A stretch of DNA of 64,000 nucleotides from Pseudomonas akapageensis (GTDB taxonomy: Bacteria; Pseudomonadota; Gammaproteobacteria; Pseudomonadales; Pseudomonadaceae), in contig NZ_VXCP01000016.1 of the NCBI RefSeq assembly GCF_011355085.1, positions 265,117 through 329,116 on the forward strand. Reading direction: 5' to 3'. Both the position numbers and the translations under genes were made by a program. Position 1 is the stretch's first letter; every line of letters begins with the position of its first letter. Shown here piece after piece: positions 45,151 through 53,067 of this stretch. Under the pieces are notes generated by a model, which worked only from the letters and a program-made list of their open reading frames with translations, searched no databases and was not told the DNA's origin.

Positions 45151-47211
45151 ATGGCTTTCGAAGCAATGTTCCAGCCGATCCAGATCGGCAAACTGACCAT
45201 CCGCAACCGCGTGCTCAGCACCGCGCACGCCGAGGTCTATGCCACCGACGGCGGTATGACCACCGATCGGTATGTGAAGTACTACGAAGAGAAAGCCAAG
45301 GGCGGGATCGGCCTGGCCATCTGCGGCGGTTCGTCGAGCGTTGCCATCGACAGCCCGCAAGGCTGGTGGAAGTCGGTCAACCTGGCCGACGATCGTATCA
45401 TTCCGCACTTCCAGAATCTGGCTGATGCCATGCACAAGCATGGCGCCAAGATCATGATCCAGATTACCCACATGGGCCGCCGTTCCCGTTGGGACGGCGA
45501 GCACTGGCCAACCCTGCTGTCGCCATCGGGCATCCGCGAGCCGGTACACCGCGCGACCTGCAAGACCATCGAGCCGGAAGAAATCTGGCGGGTGATCGGC
45601 AACTACGCCACCGCAGCGGCGCGGGCCAAGGCCGGCGGCCTGGACGGCGTCGAACTGTCGGCCGTGCACCAGCACATGATCGACCAGTTCTGGAGCCCAC
45701 GGGTCAACAAGCGCACCGATGAATGGGGTGGCAGCTTCGAGAACCGCATGCGTTTCGGCCTGGAAGTGATCAAGGCCGTGCGCAAGGAAGTCGGCCCTGA
45801 CTTCTGTGTCGGTATCCGTATCTGTGGTGACGAATTCCACCCTGATGGCCTGAGCCATGAGGACATGAAGCAGATCGCCAAGTACTACGACGACACCGGC
45901 ATGATCGACTTCATCGGTGTAGTCGGCTCGGGTTGTGATACCCACAACACCCTGGCCAACGTGATCCCGAACATGAGTTATCCACCGGAGCCGTTCCTGC
46001 ACCTGGCTGCCGGCATCAAGGAAGTGGTCAAGGCGCCGGTTCTGCACGCGCAGAACATCAAGGACCCGAACCAGGCCACGCGCATTCTCGAGGGCGGTTA
46101 CGTCGACATGGTCGGCATGACCCGTGCGCACATCGCCGACCCGCACCTGATCGCCAAGATCAAGATGGGCCAGGTCGACCAGATCAAGCAATGCGTCGGT
46201 GCCAACTACTGCATCGACCGTCAGTATCAGGGCTTGGATGTGCTGTGCATCCAGAACGCCGCGACCTCCCGTGAATACATGGGTGTGCCGCACATCATCG
46301 AGAAATCCACCGGGCCGAAACGCAAGGTGGTGGTGGTCGGTGCGGGGCCTGCCGGTATGGAGGCTGCCCGTGTGGCTGCCGAACGTGGCCACGACGTGAC
46401 CCTGTTCGAGAAGAAAGACTTCATCGGCGGGCAGATCACTACGGCATCGAAGGCGCCGCAGCGCGACCAGATCGCCGGTATCACCCGCTGGTTCCAGCTG
46501 GAGCTGGCACGCTTGAAAGTCGACCTGCGCCTGGGTACCGCGGCCGATGCCGCAACCATCCTGGACCTGCGTCCGGACGTGGTGGTACTGGCGGTCGGCG
46601 GGCATCCGTTCCTGGAGCAGAACGAACACTGGGGCGCCGCCGAAGGGCTGGTGGTCAGCAGCTGGGACGTGCTCGACGGCAAGGTTGCGCCGGGCAAGAA
46701 CGTGCTGGTCTACGACACCATCTGCGAGTTCACCGGGATGTCGGTTGCCGACTACCTGGCCGACAAGGGCAGCCAGGTCGAGATCGTCACCGACGACATC
46801 AAGCCGGGCGTGGCCATCGGCGGTACATCGTTCCCGACTTACTACCGCAGCATGTACCCCAAAGAAGTGATCATGACCGGCGACATGATGCTGGAAAAGG
46901 TCTACCGCGAGGGTGACAAGCTGATCGCAGTACTGGAGAACGAATACACCGGCGCCAAAGAAGAGCGGGTGGTCGACCAGGTGGTGGTGGAGAACGGTGT
47001 GCGGCCGGATGAAGAGCTCTACTACGGGCTCAAGGAGGGTTCGCGCAACAAGGGCCAGATCGACATCGATGCACTGTTCGCAATCAAGCCGCAGCCATGC
47101 CTGAGCCAGCCTGGCGACGGTTACCTGCTGTTCCGGATCGGCGACTGTGTGGCCCAGCGCAACACCCACGCCGCCATCTACGACGCACTGCGGTTGTGTA
47201 AAGACTTCTAA
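45151..47211 (+). CDS. dgcA: Dimethylglycine demethylase subunit A
   Basis: 686 residues. Residues ~1-370 form the FMN barrel of the trimethylamine dehydrogenase/old yellow enzyme group (HMGRRSRWDG, DGVELSAVHQHMIDQFWSP). Then comes a cluster motif with C348, C354 and C366, where the second family cysteine is Ala351. Residues ~385-686 are the FAD/NAD-like domain (KVVVVGAGPAGMEAARVAAERG). It converts dimethylglycine to sarcosine, passing electrons to DgcB and the electron-transfer flavoprotein. A GGAACCC-type weak ribosome site precedes the start, 15 bp from the upstream gene. Confidence 0.95.
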   Translation: MAFEAMFQPIQIGKLTIRNRVLSTAHAEVYATDGGMTTDRYVKYYEEKAKGGIGLAICGGSSSVAIDSPQGWWKSVNLADDRIIPHFQNLADAMHKHGAKIMIQITHMGRRSRWDGEHWPTLLSPSGIREPVHRATCKTIEPEEIWRVIGNYATAAARAKAGGLDGVELSAVHQHMIDQFWSPRVNKRTDEWGGSFENRMRFGLEVIKAVRKEVGPDFCVGIRICGDEFHPDGLSHEDMKQIAKYYDDTGMIDFIGVVGSGCDTHNTLANVIPNMSYPPEPFLHLAAGIKEVVKAPVLHAQNIKDPNQATRILEGGYVDMVGMTRAHIADPHLIAKIKMGQVDQIKQCVGANYCIDRQYQGLDVLCIQNAATSREYMGVPHIIEKSTGPKRKVVVVGAGPAGMEAARVAAERGHDVTLFEKKDFIGGQITTASKAPQRDQIAGITRWFQLELARLKVDLRLGTAADAATILDLRPDVVVLAVGGHPFLEQNEHWGAAEGLVVSSWDVLDGKVAPGKNVLVYDTICEFTGMSVADYLADKGSQVEIVTDDIKPGVAIGGTSFPTYYRSMYPKEVIMTGDMMLEKVYREGDKLIAVLENEYTGAKEERVVDQVVVENGVRPDEELYYGLKEGSRNKGQIDIDALFAIKPQPCLSQPGDGYLLFRIGDCVAQRNTHAAIYDALRLCKDF

Positions 47212-47227
47212 AGCACAGATGCGCGCC

Positions 47228-47315
47228 CTGTGGGAGCTGGCTTGCCAGCGATGAATACAACGCGATTTACCTGACGTACCGCGTTGCCTGAATCGCTGGC
47301 AAGCCAGCTCCCACA
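47228..47315. repeat. REP doublet between dgcA and dgcB
   Basis: Left copy CTGTGGGAGCTGGCTTGCCA and right inverted copy ATCGCTGGCAAGCCAGCTCC, about 40 bp apart. It lies inside an operon, so it can form a large hairpin in the dgcA-dgcB message; such elements often protect the upstream part of a transcript or lower downstream expression. Confidence 0.9.
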
Positions 47316-47358
47316 ACCAGACCCTTGCAAGGCTTGATGAGCCTTTTGGGAGCCTCAC

Positions 47359-49320
47359 ATGTTGAACACCCTTCTTCCAATCCTGCTGTTCGCCGCCCTG
47401 GGCCTCGCGGTCCTCGGCGCATTGCGGCGGGTTTCGCTCTGGCGCCAGGGTCGGCCGTCCAAGGTCGACCTGATCGGCGGTCTGCTGGCGATGCCGCGGC
47501 GCTACATGGTCGACCTGCACCATGTGGTGGCGCGGGACAAATACATGGCCAACACCCACGTGGCCACCGCCGGTGGCTTCGTGCTGGCTGCGGTACTGGC
47601 GATCCTGGTGCATGGTTTCGGCCTGCATAACCGTATCCTCGGTTATGCCTTGCTGTTTGCTTCAGTGCTGATGTTCGTCGGTGCGCTGTTCGTCTACGCC
47701 CGTCGGCGCAACCCGCCTGCGCGCCTGTCGAAAGGGCCGTGGATGCGCCTGCCCAAGAGCCTGTTGGCGTTCTCGGTCAGCTTCTTCCTGGTCACCTTGC
47801 CGGTAGCCGGGATCTTGCCCGCCAATTTTGGCGGCTGGGTGATGGCGGTCATTCTTGGGGTTGGCGTGCTTTGGGGCGTGTCCGAGCTGTTCTTCGGCAT
47901 GACCTGGGGCGGGCCGATGAAGCACGCCTTCGCCGGTGCCCTGCACCTGGCCTGGCACCGCCGTGCCGAGCGCTTTGGCGGTGGTCGTTCGACCGGCCTC
48001 AAGCCGCTGGACCTGGAAGACCCGCAAGCCTTGCTGGGCGTGGAAAAGCCCAAGGATTTCACCTGGAACCAATTGCTCGGTTTTGACGCCTGCGTACAGT
48101 GCGGTAAATGCGAAGCTGCCTGCCCGGCCTTCGCCGCCGGCCAGCCGCTGAACCCGAAAAAGCTGATCCAGGACATGGTCGTCGGCCTGGCCGGCGGCAC
48201 GGATGCCAACTTCGCCGGGAGCCCTTACCCATCCCTTGACGGCAGTGGCAAGCCGATCGGTGAACACGGCGGCAATCCGCACCAGCCGATCGTCAACGGC
48301 CTGGTCGATGCCGAGACCCTGTGGTCGTGCACCACCTGCCGCGCCTGCGTGGAAGAGTGCCCGATGATGATCGAGCACGTCGATGCCATCGTCGACATGC
48401 GTCGTCACCTGACCCTGGAAAAGGGCGCGACGCCGAACAAGGGCGCCGAAGTTCTGGACAACCTGATCGCCACCGACAACCCGGGCGGCTTTGCCCCGGG
48501 CGGGCGGATGAACTGGGCGGCGGACCTGAACCTCAATCTGCTCAGCGACAAGAAAACCACCGACGTGCTGTTCTGGGTTGGTGACGGTGCCTTCGACATG
48601 CGCAACCAGCGCACCCTGCGCGCCTTCGTCAAGGTACTGAAAGCCGCCAAGGTCGACTTCGCCGTGCTGGGCCTGGAAGAACGCGACAGCGGTGACGTGG
48701 CCCGTCGCCTGGGTGATGAAGCGACCTTCCAACTGCTGGCCCGGCGCAATATCCAGACCCTGGCCAAGTACAGCTTCAAGCGCATCGTCACCTGCGATCC
48801 GCACAGTTTTCACGTGCTGAAAAACGAGTACGGCGCCTTCGACGGCAACTATGTCGTGCAGCATCACAGCACCTACATGGCCGAGCTGATCGAGTCGGGC
48901 AAGTTGAGCCTTGGTCAGCACAAGGGCGGCACTGTGACCTATCACGATCCGTGCTACCTGGGCCGCTACAACGGCGAATACCAGGCGCCGCGGGATGTAC
49001 TCAATGCCCTGGGCATCGAGGTCAAGGAAATGCAGCGCTCCGGTTTCCGCTCACGCTGCTGCGGCGGCGGTGGCGGTGCGCCGATCACCGACATTCCCGG
49101 CAAGCAGCGGATTCCCGACATGCGCATGGAAGACATTCGCGAAACCAAGGCCGAGCTGGTGGCCGTGGGTTGTCCACAGTGCACCGCGATGCTCGAAGGT
49201 GTGGTTGAGCCGCGCCCATTGATCAAGGACATCGCCGAGCTTGTGGCCGACGCATTGATCGAAGAAGTGGTTGCCAGCCAACCGGCCCCGGCCAAACGTA
49301 AACCTGCGGAGGTGCACTGA
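47359..49320 (+). CDS. dgcB: Dimethylglycine demethylase subunit B (iron-sulfur protein)
   Basis: 653 residues. The first ~190 hold four to five membrane helices (47-70, 90-110, 135-155, 157-180 approximately). Two ferredoxin motifs follow: CVQCGKCEAACP and CTTCRACVEECP, each binding a [4Fe-4S] cluster. The C-terminal part is a CCG domain (TYHDPCYLGRYNGEY, SRCCGGGGGAP, VGCPQCTAML) of the heterodisulfide-reductase type. The protein should carry electrons from DgcA to the membrane or EtfAB. Its stop overlaps the start of etfA (ATGA). Confidence 0.93.
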   Translation: MLNTLLPILLFAALGLAVLGALRRVSLWRQGRPSKVDLIGGLLAMPRRYMVDLHHVVARDKYMANTHVATAGGFVLAAVLAILVHGFGLHNRILGYALLFASVLMFVGALFVYARRRNPPARLSKGPWMRLPKSLLAFSVSFFLVTLPVAGILPANFGGWVMAVILGVGVLWGVSELFFGMTWGGPMKHAFAGALHLAWHRRAERFGGGRSTGLKPLDLEDPQALLGVEKPKDFTWNQLLGFDACVQCGKCEAACPAFAAGQPLNPKKLIQDMVVGLAGGTDANFAGSPYPSLDGSGKPIGEHGGNPHQPIVNGLVDAETLWSCTTCRACVEECPMMIEHVDAIVDMRRHLTLEKGATPNKGAEVLDNLIATDNPGGFAPGGRMNWAADLNLNLLSDKKTTDVLFWVGDGAFDMRNQRTLRAFVKVLKAAKVDFAVLGLEERDSGDVARRLGDEATFQLLARRNIQTLAKYSFKRIVTCDPHSFHVLKNEYGAFDGNYVVQHHSTYMAELIESGKLSLGQHKGGTVTYHDPCYLGRYNGEYQAPRDVLNALGIEVKEMQRSGFRSRCCGGGGGAPITDIPGKQRIPDMRMEDIRETKAELVAVGCPQCTAMLEGVVEPRPLIKDIAELVADALIEEVVASQPAPAKRKPAEVH

Positions 49321-50540
49321 TGAGCGACATCATCCGTCGTGATCCACGCGCCGAATGGATCGCCCGCAACCGCCTGCATCCGCTGCACGCGGCCATGCAG
49401 CCGGCCCAGACCTCGTGGATGGGCCCTAACGGGATCATCCGCAAGAACCCCCATGGGGTCGGATTTATCGGCCCCAACGGCATCAAGCGCATCGACCGCA
49501 GTGGTGCGCAGCAGGGTGGTGCGGTCAAGCGCACGGCCGCGGCCGAGGTTCAGCTGCCACTGCATCAGGTGCTGCAGCCGGCGTTCTACATTGCCGTGGT
49601 GCCCGACATGGTCGGCGGCCGCTTGAGCAGCCATGACCGTGATTTGCTCGGCCTGGCCCACAGCCTGGCCGGAATCGATGGTGCGGTCATGGCCGTGGTA
49701 TTCGGTGAACACAAGGAAACCGCTTTCGCCACTGCGGGTGTCGATCGCCTGCTGCTGCTTCAGGCCAACGAATTCGAAGGTTATTCACCGGAGCAACGTG
49801 TCCAGGGCCTGCGGGCTGTGGATAACCAGTTCAGCCCGCGTCACTGGCTATTGCCAGACAGCCGTAGCGGCGGTGCCGAACTGGGTCGTCGTTTCGCCGC
49901 CAACATCGGCGAGCGTCCGGCCACACGGGTCTGGCAGGTCAAGGATGGTCAGTGCACCGGCCGTGCCGGGGCCGGCCAGCAGGACCTGACGCGCAGCTTG
50001 CCGCGCTTGATCCTGGCCGCTGCCGAATGCGCGGAACCGGTCAGTGATACCCGGCATGAAGTGCTGCCGGTGGAGTTATCCACATCCCTGTTGATGCGTC
50101 AGCCACGCATCGAAGACCTCGGCGCCGTGGCGGTCGATCCGGCAGCCATCCCCATGGCCGAAGCCGAGTTCATCTTCTCCGGCGGCAACGGGGTCAAGGA
50201 CTGGGTATTGTTCCATCAAACCGCCGCCGCACTCGGCGCGACCGAAGGCGCCTCGCGGGTGGCCGTGGACGATGGCTTCATGAGCCGTGATCGCCAGGTC
50301 GGCGCCAGCGGCACCTGGGTCACGGCCAGGGTCTATGTGGCTGTGGGTATCTCCGGGGCGATCCAGCACCTGCAGGGCATCGGCGCCTGCGACAAGGTGG
50401 TGGCGATCAACCTGGATCCGGGTTGCGACATGATCAAGCGTGCCGACCTGTCGGTGATCGGCGAAAGCGCCGAAATCCTCAAGGCGCTGATTGATGCTGT
50501 CGAAGCCTACCGTAACGAAGCCAAGCGCGATGCCGCTTAA
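49320..50540 (+). CDS. etfA: Electron transfer flavoprotein alpha subunit, N-terminally extended
   Basis: 406 residues, about 75-90 longer than common ETF alpha. The C-terminal FAD domain is clear: VAVDDGFMSRDRQVGASGTWV, VAVGISGAIQHLQGI and VVAINLDPGCDMIKRADLSVIG. The extra N-terminal part is basic and carries the short motif GPNGI twice (residues 35-39 and 51-55). Translationally coupled to dgcB and followed 10 bp later by etfB. It would accept electrons from dimethylglycine (and perhaps sarcosine) demethylation and pass them to ETF-ubiquinone oxidoreductase. Confidence 0.93.
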   Translation: MSDIIRRDPRAEWIARNRLHPLHAAMQPAQTSWMGPNGIIRKNPHGVGFIGPNGIKRIDRSGAQQGGAVKRTAAAEVQLPLHQVLQPAFYIAVVPDMVGGRLSSHDRDLLGLAHSLAGIDGAVMAVVFGEHKETAFATAGVDRLLLLQANEFEGYSPEQRVQGLRAVDNQFSPRHWLLPDSRSGGAELGRRFAANIGERPATRVWQVKDGQCTGRAGAGQQDLTRSLPRLILAAAECAEPVSDTRHEVLPVELSTSLLMRQPRIEDLGAVAVDPAAIPMAEAEFIFSGGNGVKDWVLFHQTAAALGATEGASRVAVDDGFMSRDRQVGASGTWVTARVYVAVGISGAIQHLQGIGACDKVVAINLDPGCDMIKRADLSVIGESAEILKALIDAVEAYRNEAKRDAA

Positions 50541-50550
50541 GGGTCGAATC

Positions 50551-51321
50551 ATGAACACAAAGGTCATCAGCCTGGTTTCGATTGGCGCCCACCCGACTTC
50601 CGGTCGGGCCCGGCGCGCTGAACAGGATGCCCGTGCGGTCGAACTGGGCCTGCAACTGGCTGGGGATAACTTGCAGGTGCTGCACGCCGGCGACTCGCAG
50701 GAGCCGGCCTTGCGCGCTTACCTGGGCATGGGCCTGGAACAACTGCATGTGCTCGAACAACCGGCCGGCGCCGATGCGCTGGGCGTGCTCGGCGATTACC
50801 TGCGCGATGCCGGTGCAGAACTGGTATTGACCGGCAGCCAGGCTGAAACCGGCGAAGGCTCGGGCATGCTGCCGTTCCTGCTGGCAGAACAACTGGGCTG
50901 GCCGCTGGTGGTGGGCCTGGCCGAGGTCGAGTCCATCAGCAATGGCGTGGCCCAGGTCCTCCAGGCCCTGCCACGCGGTCAGCGGCGCCGCCTGAAGGTG
51001 CGCCTGCCACTGCTGGCCACTGTGGATAACGCCGCGCCCAAACCACGCCAGAGCGCCTTTGGCCCGGCTCGCCGGGGTGTACTGGCGGCCCGGCAAGTGG
51101 AAATCGTCGAAGACGAGTTATTCACAGGCGCCGAACTGCAACCGGCCAAGCCACGGCCCAAGCGCCTCAAGGTGATCAAGGCCAAGAGCGGCGCTGATCG
51201 CATGAAAGCCGCGACCGCCAAGGCCAGTGGCGGCGGTGGGCAAGTGCTCAAGGACGTCAGTCCGCAGGCCGGTGCCGAGGCGATTCTCAAGCTGTTGATA
51301 GAAGAAGGTGTGGTCCGCTAG
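50551..51321 (+). CDS. etfB: Electron transfer flavoprotein beta subunit
   Basis: 256 residues. ETF-beta landmarks include a strand-loop start (VISLVSIGAHPTSGRARRAEQD), the long-range LVLTGSQAETGEGSGMLPFLLAEQLGWPLV (split), which binds AMP, and the docking-loop region RLPLLATVD. The C-terminal third (KPRPKRLKVIKAKSGADRM) is basic. It follows etfA at 10 bp and forms the last gene of the dgc operon. The pair differs enough from the housekeeping ETF to be a dedicated set. Confidence 0.93.
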   Translation: MNTKVISLVSIGAHPTSGRARRAEQDARAVELGLQLAGDNLQVLHAGDSQEPALRAYLGMGLEQLHVLEQPAGADALGVLGDYLRDAGAELVLTGSQAETGEGSGMLPFLLAEQLGWPLVVGLAEVESISNGVAQVLQALPRGQRRRLKVRLPLLATVDNAAPKPRQSAFGPARRGVLAARQVEIVEDELFTGAELQPAKPRPKRLKVIKAKSGADRMKAATAKASGGGGQVLKDVSPQAGAEAILKLLIEEGVVR

Positions 51322-51330
51322 CAACTTGCG

Positions 51331-51934
51331 CACAATGTCTGTTGACGTGACTGTGGATAAGTTGTTTGCTGCTGGCTAGAGGGCACGTAAACCGTGCCCT
51401 CTAGCGCGTTGATCAATTAATGATCAAGCTAACCTGCGGTTTTTACTGGCTTTTCTGTGTGGATAAGAAAAACCGGTCCTCTCTTTTTGCCCACAATCCT
51501 TGTTGGCGTCTCTGTGGATAATCTGTTCGCGTATGGCTGGAGCACCCGGTCTGCATGGTCTCGTGACGTTTGATCAATTAATGATCAAGTGGGCGTTTCC
51601 AGGCTTGAGATTCCCCTTGAGTGCTGGTTTTACCTGACTGTCAGCCGTTTTCCACAGGTGCCGGCGGCAGTTTGCCGAGTTGCACACAAAGTCTGTTGGC
51701 GCTTCTGTGGATAAGGTGTTCGCCTTCGGCTACAGGCCACGGATTACGTTGCTTACAGAGTATTGATCAAATTTCGATCAGTCTCATTTCGAATTCACGA
51801 ATCTGGATAAGTCACGGAATTTCTTGGATTTCTATAACTGGGTGAGGCCTTTTTCCACAAGGGCTGTGAGTAACTCTGTGGATAAGCTGTTCGTCGGGAC
51901 AGACCTATCACTTCTGCTAGCTAGACAACCGGTG
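51331..51934. repeat. Array of four composite repeats with DnaA boxes
   Basis: The 666-bp gap between etfB and the Rhs gene holds no ORF I would support but has a regular structure. Units start CACAA at 51331, 51492, 51685 and 51856. In every unit TGTGGATAA (the DnaA box TTATCCACA on the minus strand) begins exactly 21 bp later (51352, 51513, 51706, 51877). In the first three, an inverted repeat TTGATCA-N5-TGATCAA begins exactly 57 bp after the box (51409, 51570, degenerate at 51763). A fifth perfect box is at 51458, and weaker TTTTCCACA sites are at 51648 and 51851. The sequence around the boxes (CTGTTGGCG ... GTTCGC ... GGCT) is also conserved. Origin-like, titration or mobile-repeat roles are all possible. 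Confidence 0.8.
51376..51404 (+). terminator. Perfect hairpin after etfB, possible terminator
   Basis: A 12-bp perfect stem (CTAGAGGGCACG with CGTGCCCTCTAG) and a five-base loop, 55 bp after the etfB stop. No T-run follows, so it is either a Rho-aided end or a structural part of the repeat array; the other three units keep only fragments of it. Confidence 0.45.
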
Positions 51935-51987
51935 CCCTCAGGTTAATTCTGAAAGCCCCGTCGAAAGGCATTCAAGGAGTGAGCCCC

Positions 51988-53067
51988 ATGCCTGCCACGC
52001 GTGAAAGCACAATCTGCCGCTACCATTACGATCCATTGGACCGTTTGGCAGCCCTCGGGCCTTCAACGGAGGTGGATGCCCGGCTGTTCTATCTGAAAGA
52101 CAGGTTGTTCACAGAAGATCAGGGGGAGGTGAAGCACACTCTGTTTCAGCACGATAACCGGCTGTTGGCGCAACAACGGCGCGACAATAATGCTGTCAGC
52201 ACGAAGCTGCTGGCTACTGACCTGCAACGGTCAGTGCTGCGCGCACTCGATGCCACTCGCATTCATCCGCTGGCTTACACCCCGTATGGGCATCACTCGC
52301 CAGACAGTGGCCTGCTCAGCCTGCCTGGGTTCAATGGCGAACGTCGTGATCCGGTTACCGGGCACTATCTGTTGGGTAATGGCTATCGGGCGTTCAATCC
52401 GGTGTTGATGCGTTTCAACAGCGCGGACCGATTGAGTCCTTTTGATAAGGGAGGAATGAATTCATACGCCTATTGTGCGGGCTCGCCCATGACCCGGGTT
52501 GATCCATCTGGCGCGTCGTGGTTGGCCCTGCTTGGACAAGGTGTCGGTACGGCGTTGAATGTGATCTTTGCTGGGGCGGCAATAAACAGGGCGGCAGCTG
52601 CAATCGTCTCTGGCGCACAGCAATCGATACTTACCCGGGTTGGAAATGTGGGAAGTTTCTTGGGAGGTGCTGCGAGCTTGCCGTCACGGATGTTGGGTAT
52701 ACCTGGTGCTGTGAACGCTGCGGTGCCTACCAGCGTGCCAACGCTTGCATCGAATTTGGGCGTTATTGGGGGGCAGGTTCTGACCGGTGCGGGAGCACTG
52801 GCACAAAATTACGTCATTGCTCAGAAATGGTGGGCGGCAGCTGGCGCAAATGGACAGTCCAGAGGACGCGTATTATGGGAAGCGCTCAAGGAGGCGAGTG
52901 GTTGGAATCTGCTCAGGAGGCAACCTCCTGGTAAGGTTTCGGGTAGGAGTTCCGACGTGTCTTTACAGCAAGTCGTAACACCCCCCTCTCCGAGCCCTGA
53001 TACAAGAGATCCGCTGGGCCAGCAAGCCCAGCGGAGTGCTCATTTACTGCGCCGCAACACCCTTTAG
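51988..53067 (+). CDS. Orphan Rhs-core protein
   Basis: 359 residues. The N-terminal ~180 are an Rhs/YD-repeat end and core (YHYDPLDRLAAL, LPGFNGERRDPVTGHYLLGNGYRAFNP, RFNSADRLSPFDKGGMNSYAYC, DPSG). The rest is a hydrophobic, low-complexity C-terminal region, the place of the toxin in larger Rhs proteins. The protein is far too short to be a full Rhs effector, yet has its own good ribosome site (AAGGAG, ATG at 51988). The final ~20 codons run through the gbcA-side hairpin and 24 bp into gbcA, which suggests that the original end has been lost. GC content looks lower than in its neighbours. Confidence 0.75.
   Translation: MPATRESTICRYHYDPLDRLAALGPSTEVDARLFYLKDRLFTEDQGEVKHTLFQHDNRLLAQQRRDNNAVSTKLLATDLQRSVLRALDATRIHPLAYTPYGHHSPDSGLLSLPGFNGERRDPVTGHYLLGNGYRAFNPVLMRFNSADRLSPFDKGGMNSYAYCAGSPMTRVDPSGASWLALLGQGVGTALNVIFAGAAINRAAAAIVSGAQQSILTRVGNVGSFLGGAASLPSRMLGIPGAVNAAVPTSVPTLASNLGVIGGQVLTGAGALAQNYVIAQKWWAAAGANGQSRGRVLWEALKEASGWNLLRRQPPGKVSGRSSDVSLQQVVTPPSPSPDTRDPLGQQAQRSAHLLRRNTL
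53011..53034 (-). terminator. Hairpin at the 3' end of gbcA
   Basis: A 9-bp perfect stem (CCGCTGGGC with GCCCAGCGG) and six-base loop, 10 bp after the gbcA stop on the minus strand, followed on that strand by ATCTCTTGTA, a weak U-rich tract. It lies inside the reading frame of the convergent Rhs gene. Confidence 0.65.

Noticed and set aside
44578..47628. 1,016-codon open frame on the minus strand across dgcA
   Set aside because: It is the antisense shadow of dgcA and neighbours, produced by high GC codon bias; it has no ribosome site or family resemblance, and dgcA is certain.
51376..51404. Firm intrinsic terminator for etfB
   Set aside because: The stem is perfect but no T-run follows, so it is kept only as a low-confidence entry and as part of the repeat array.
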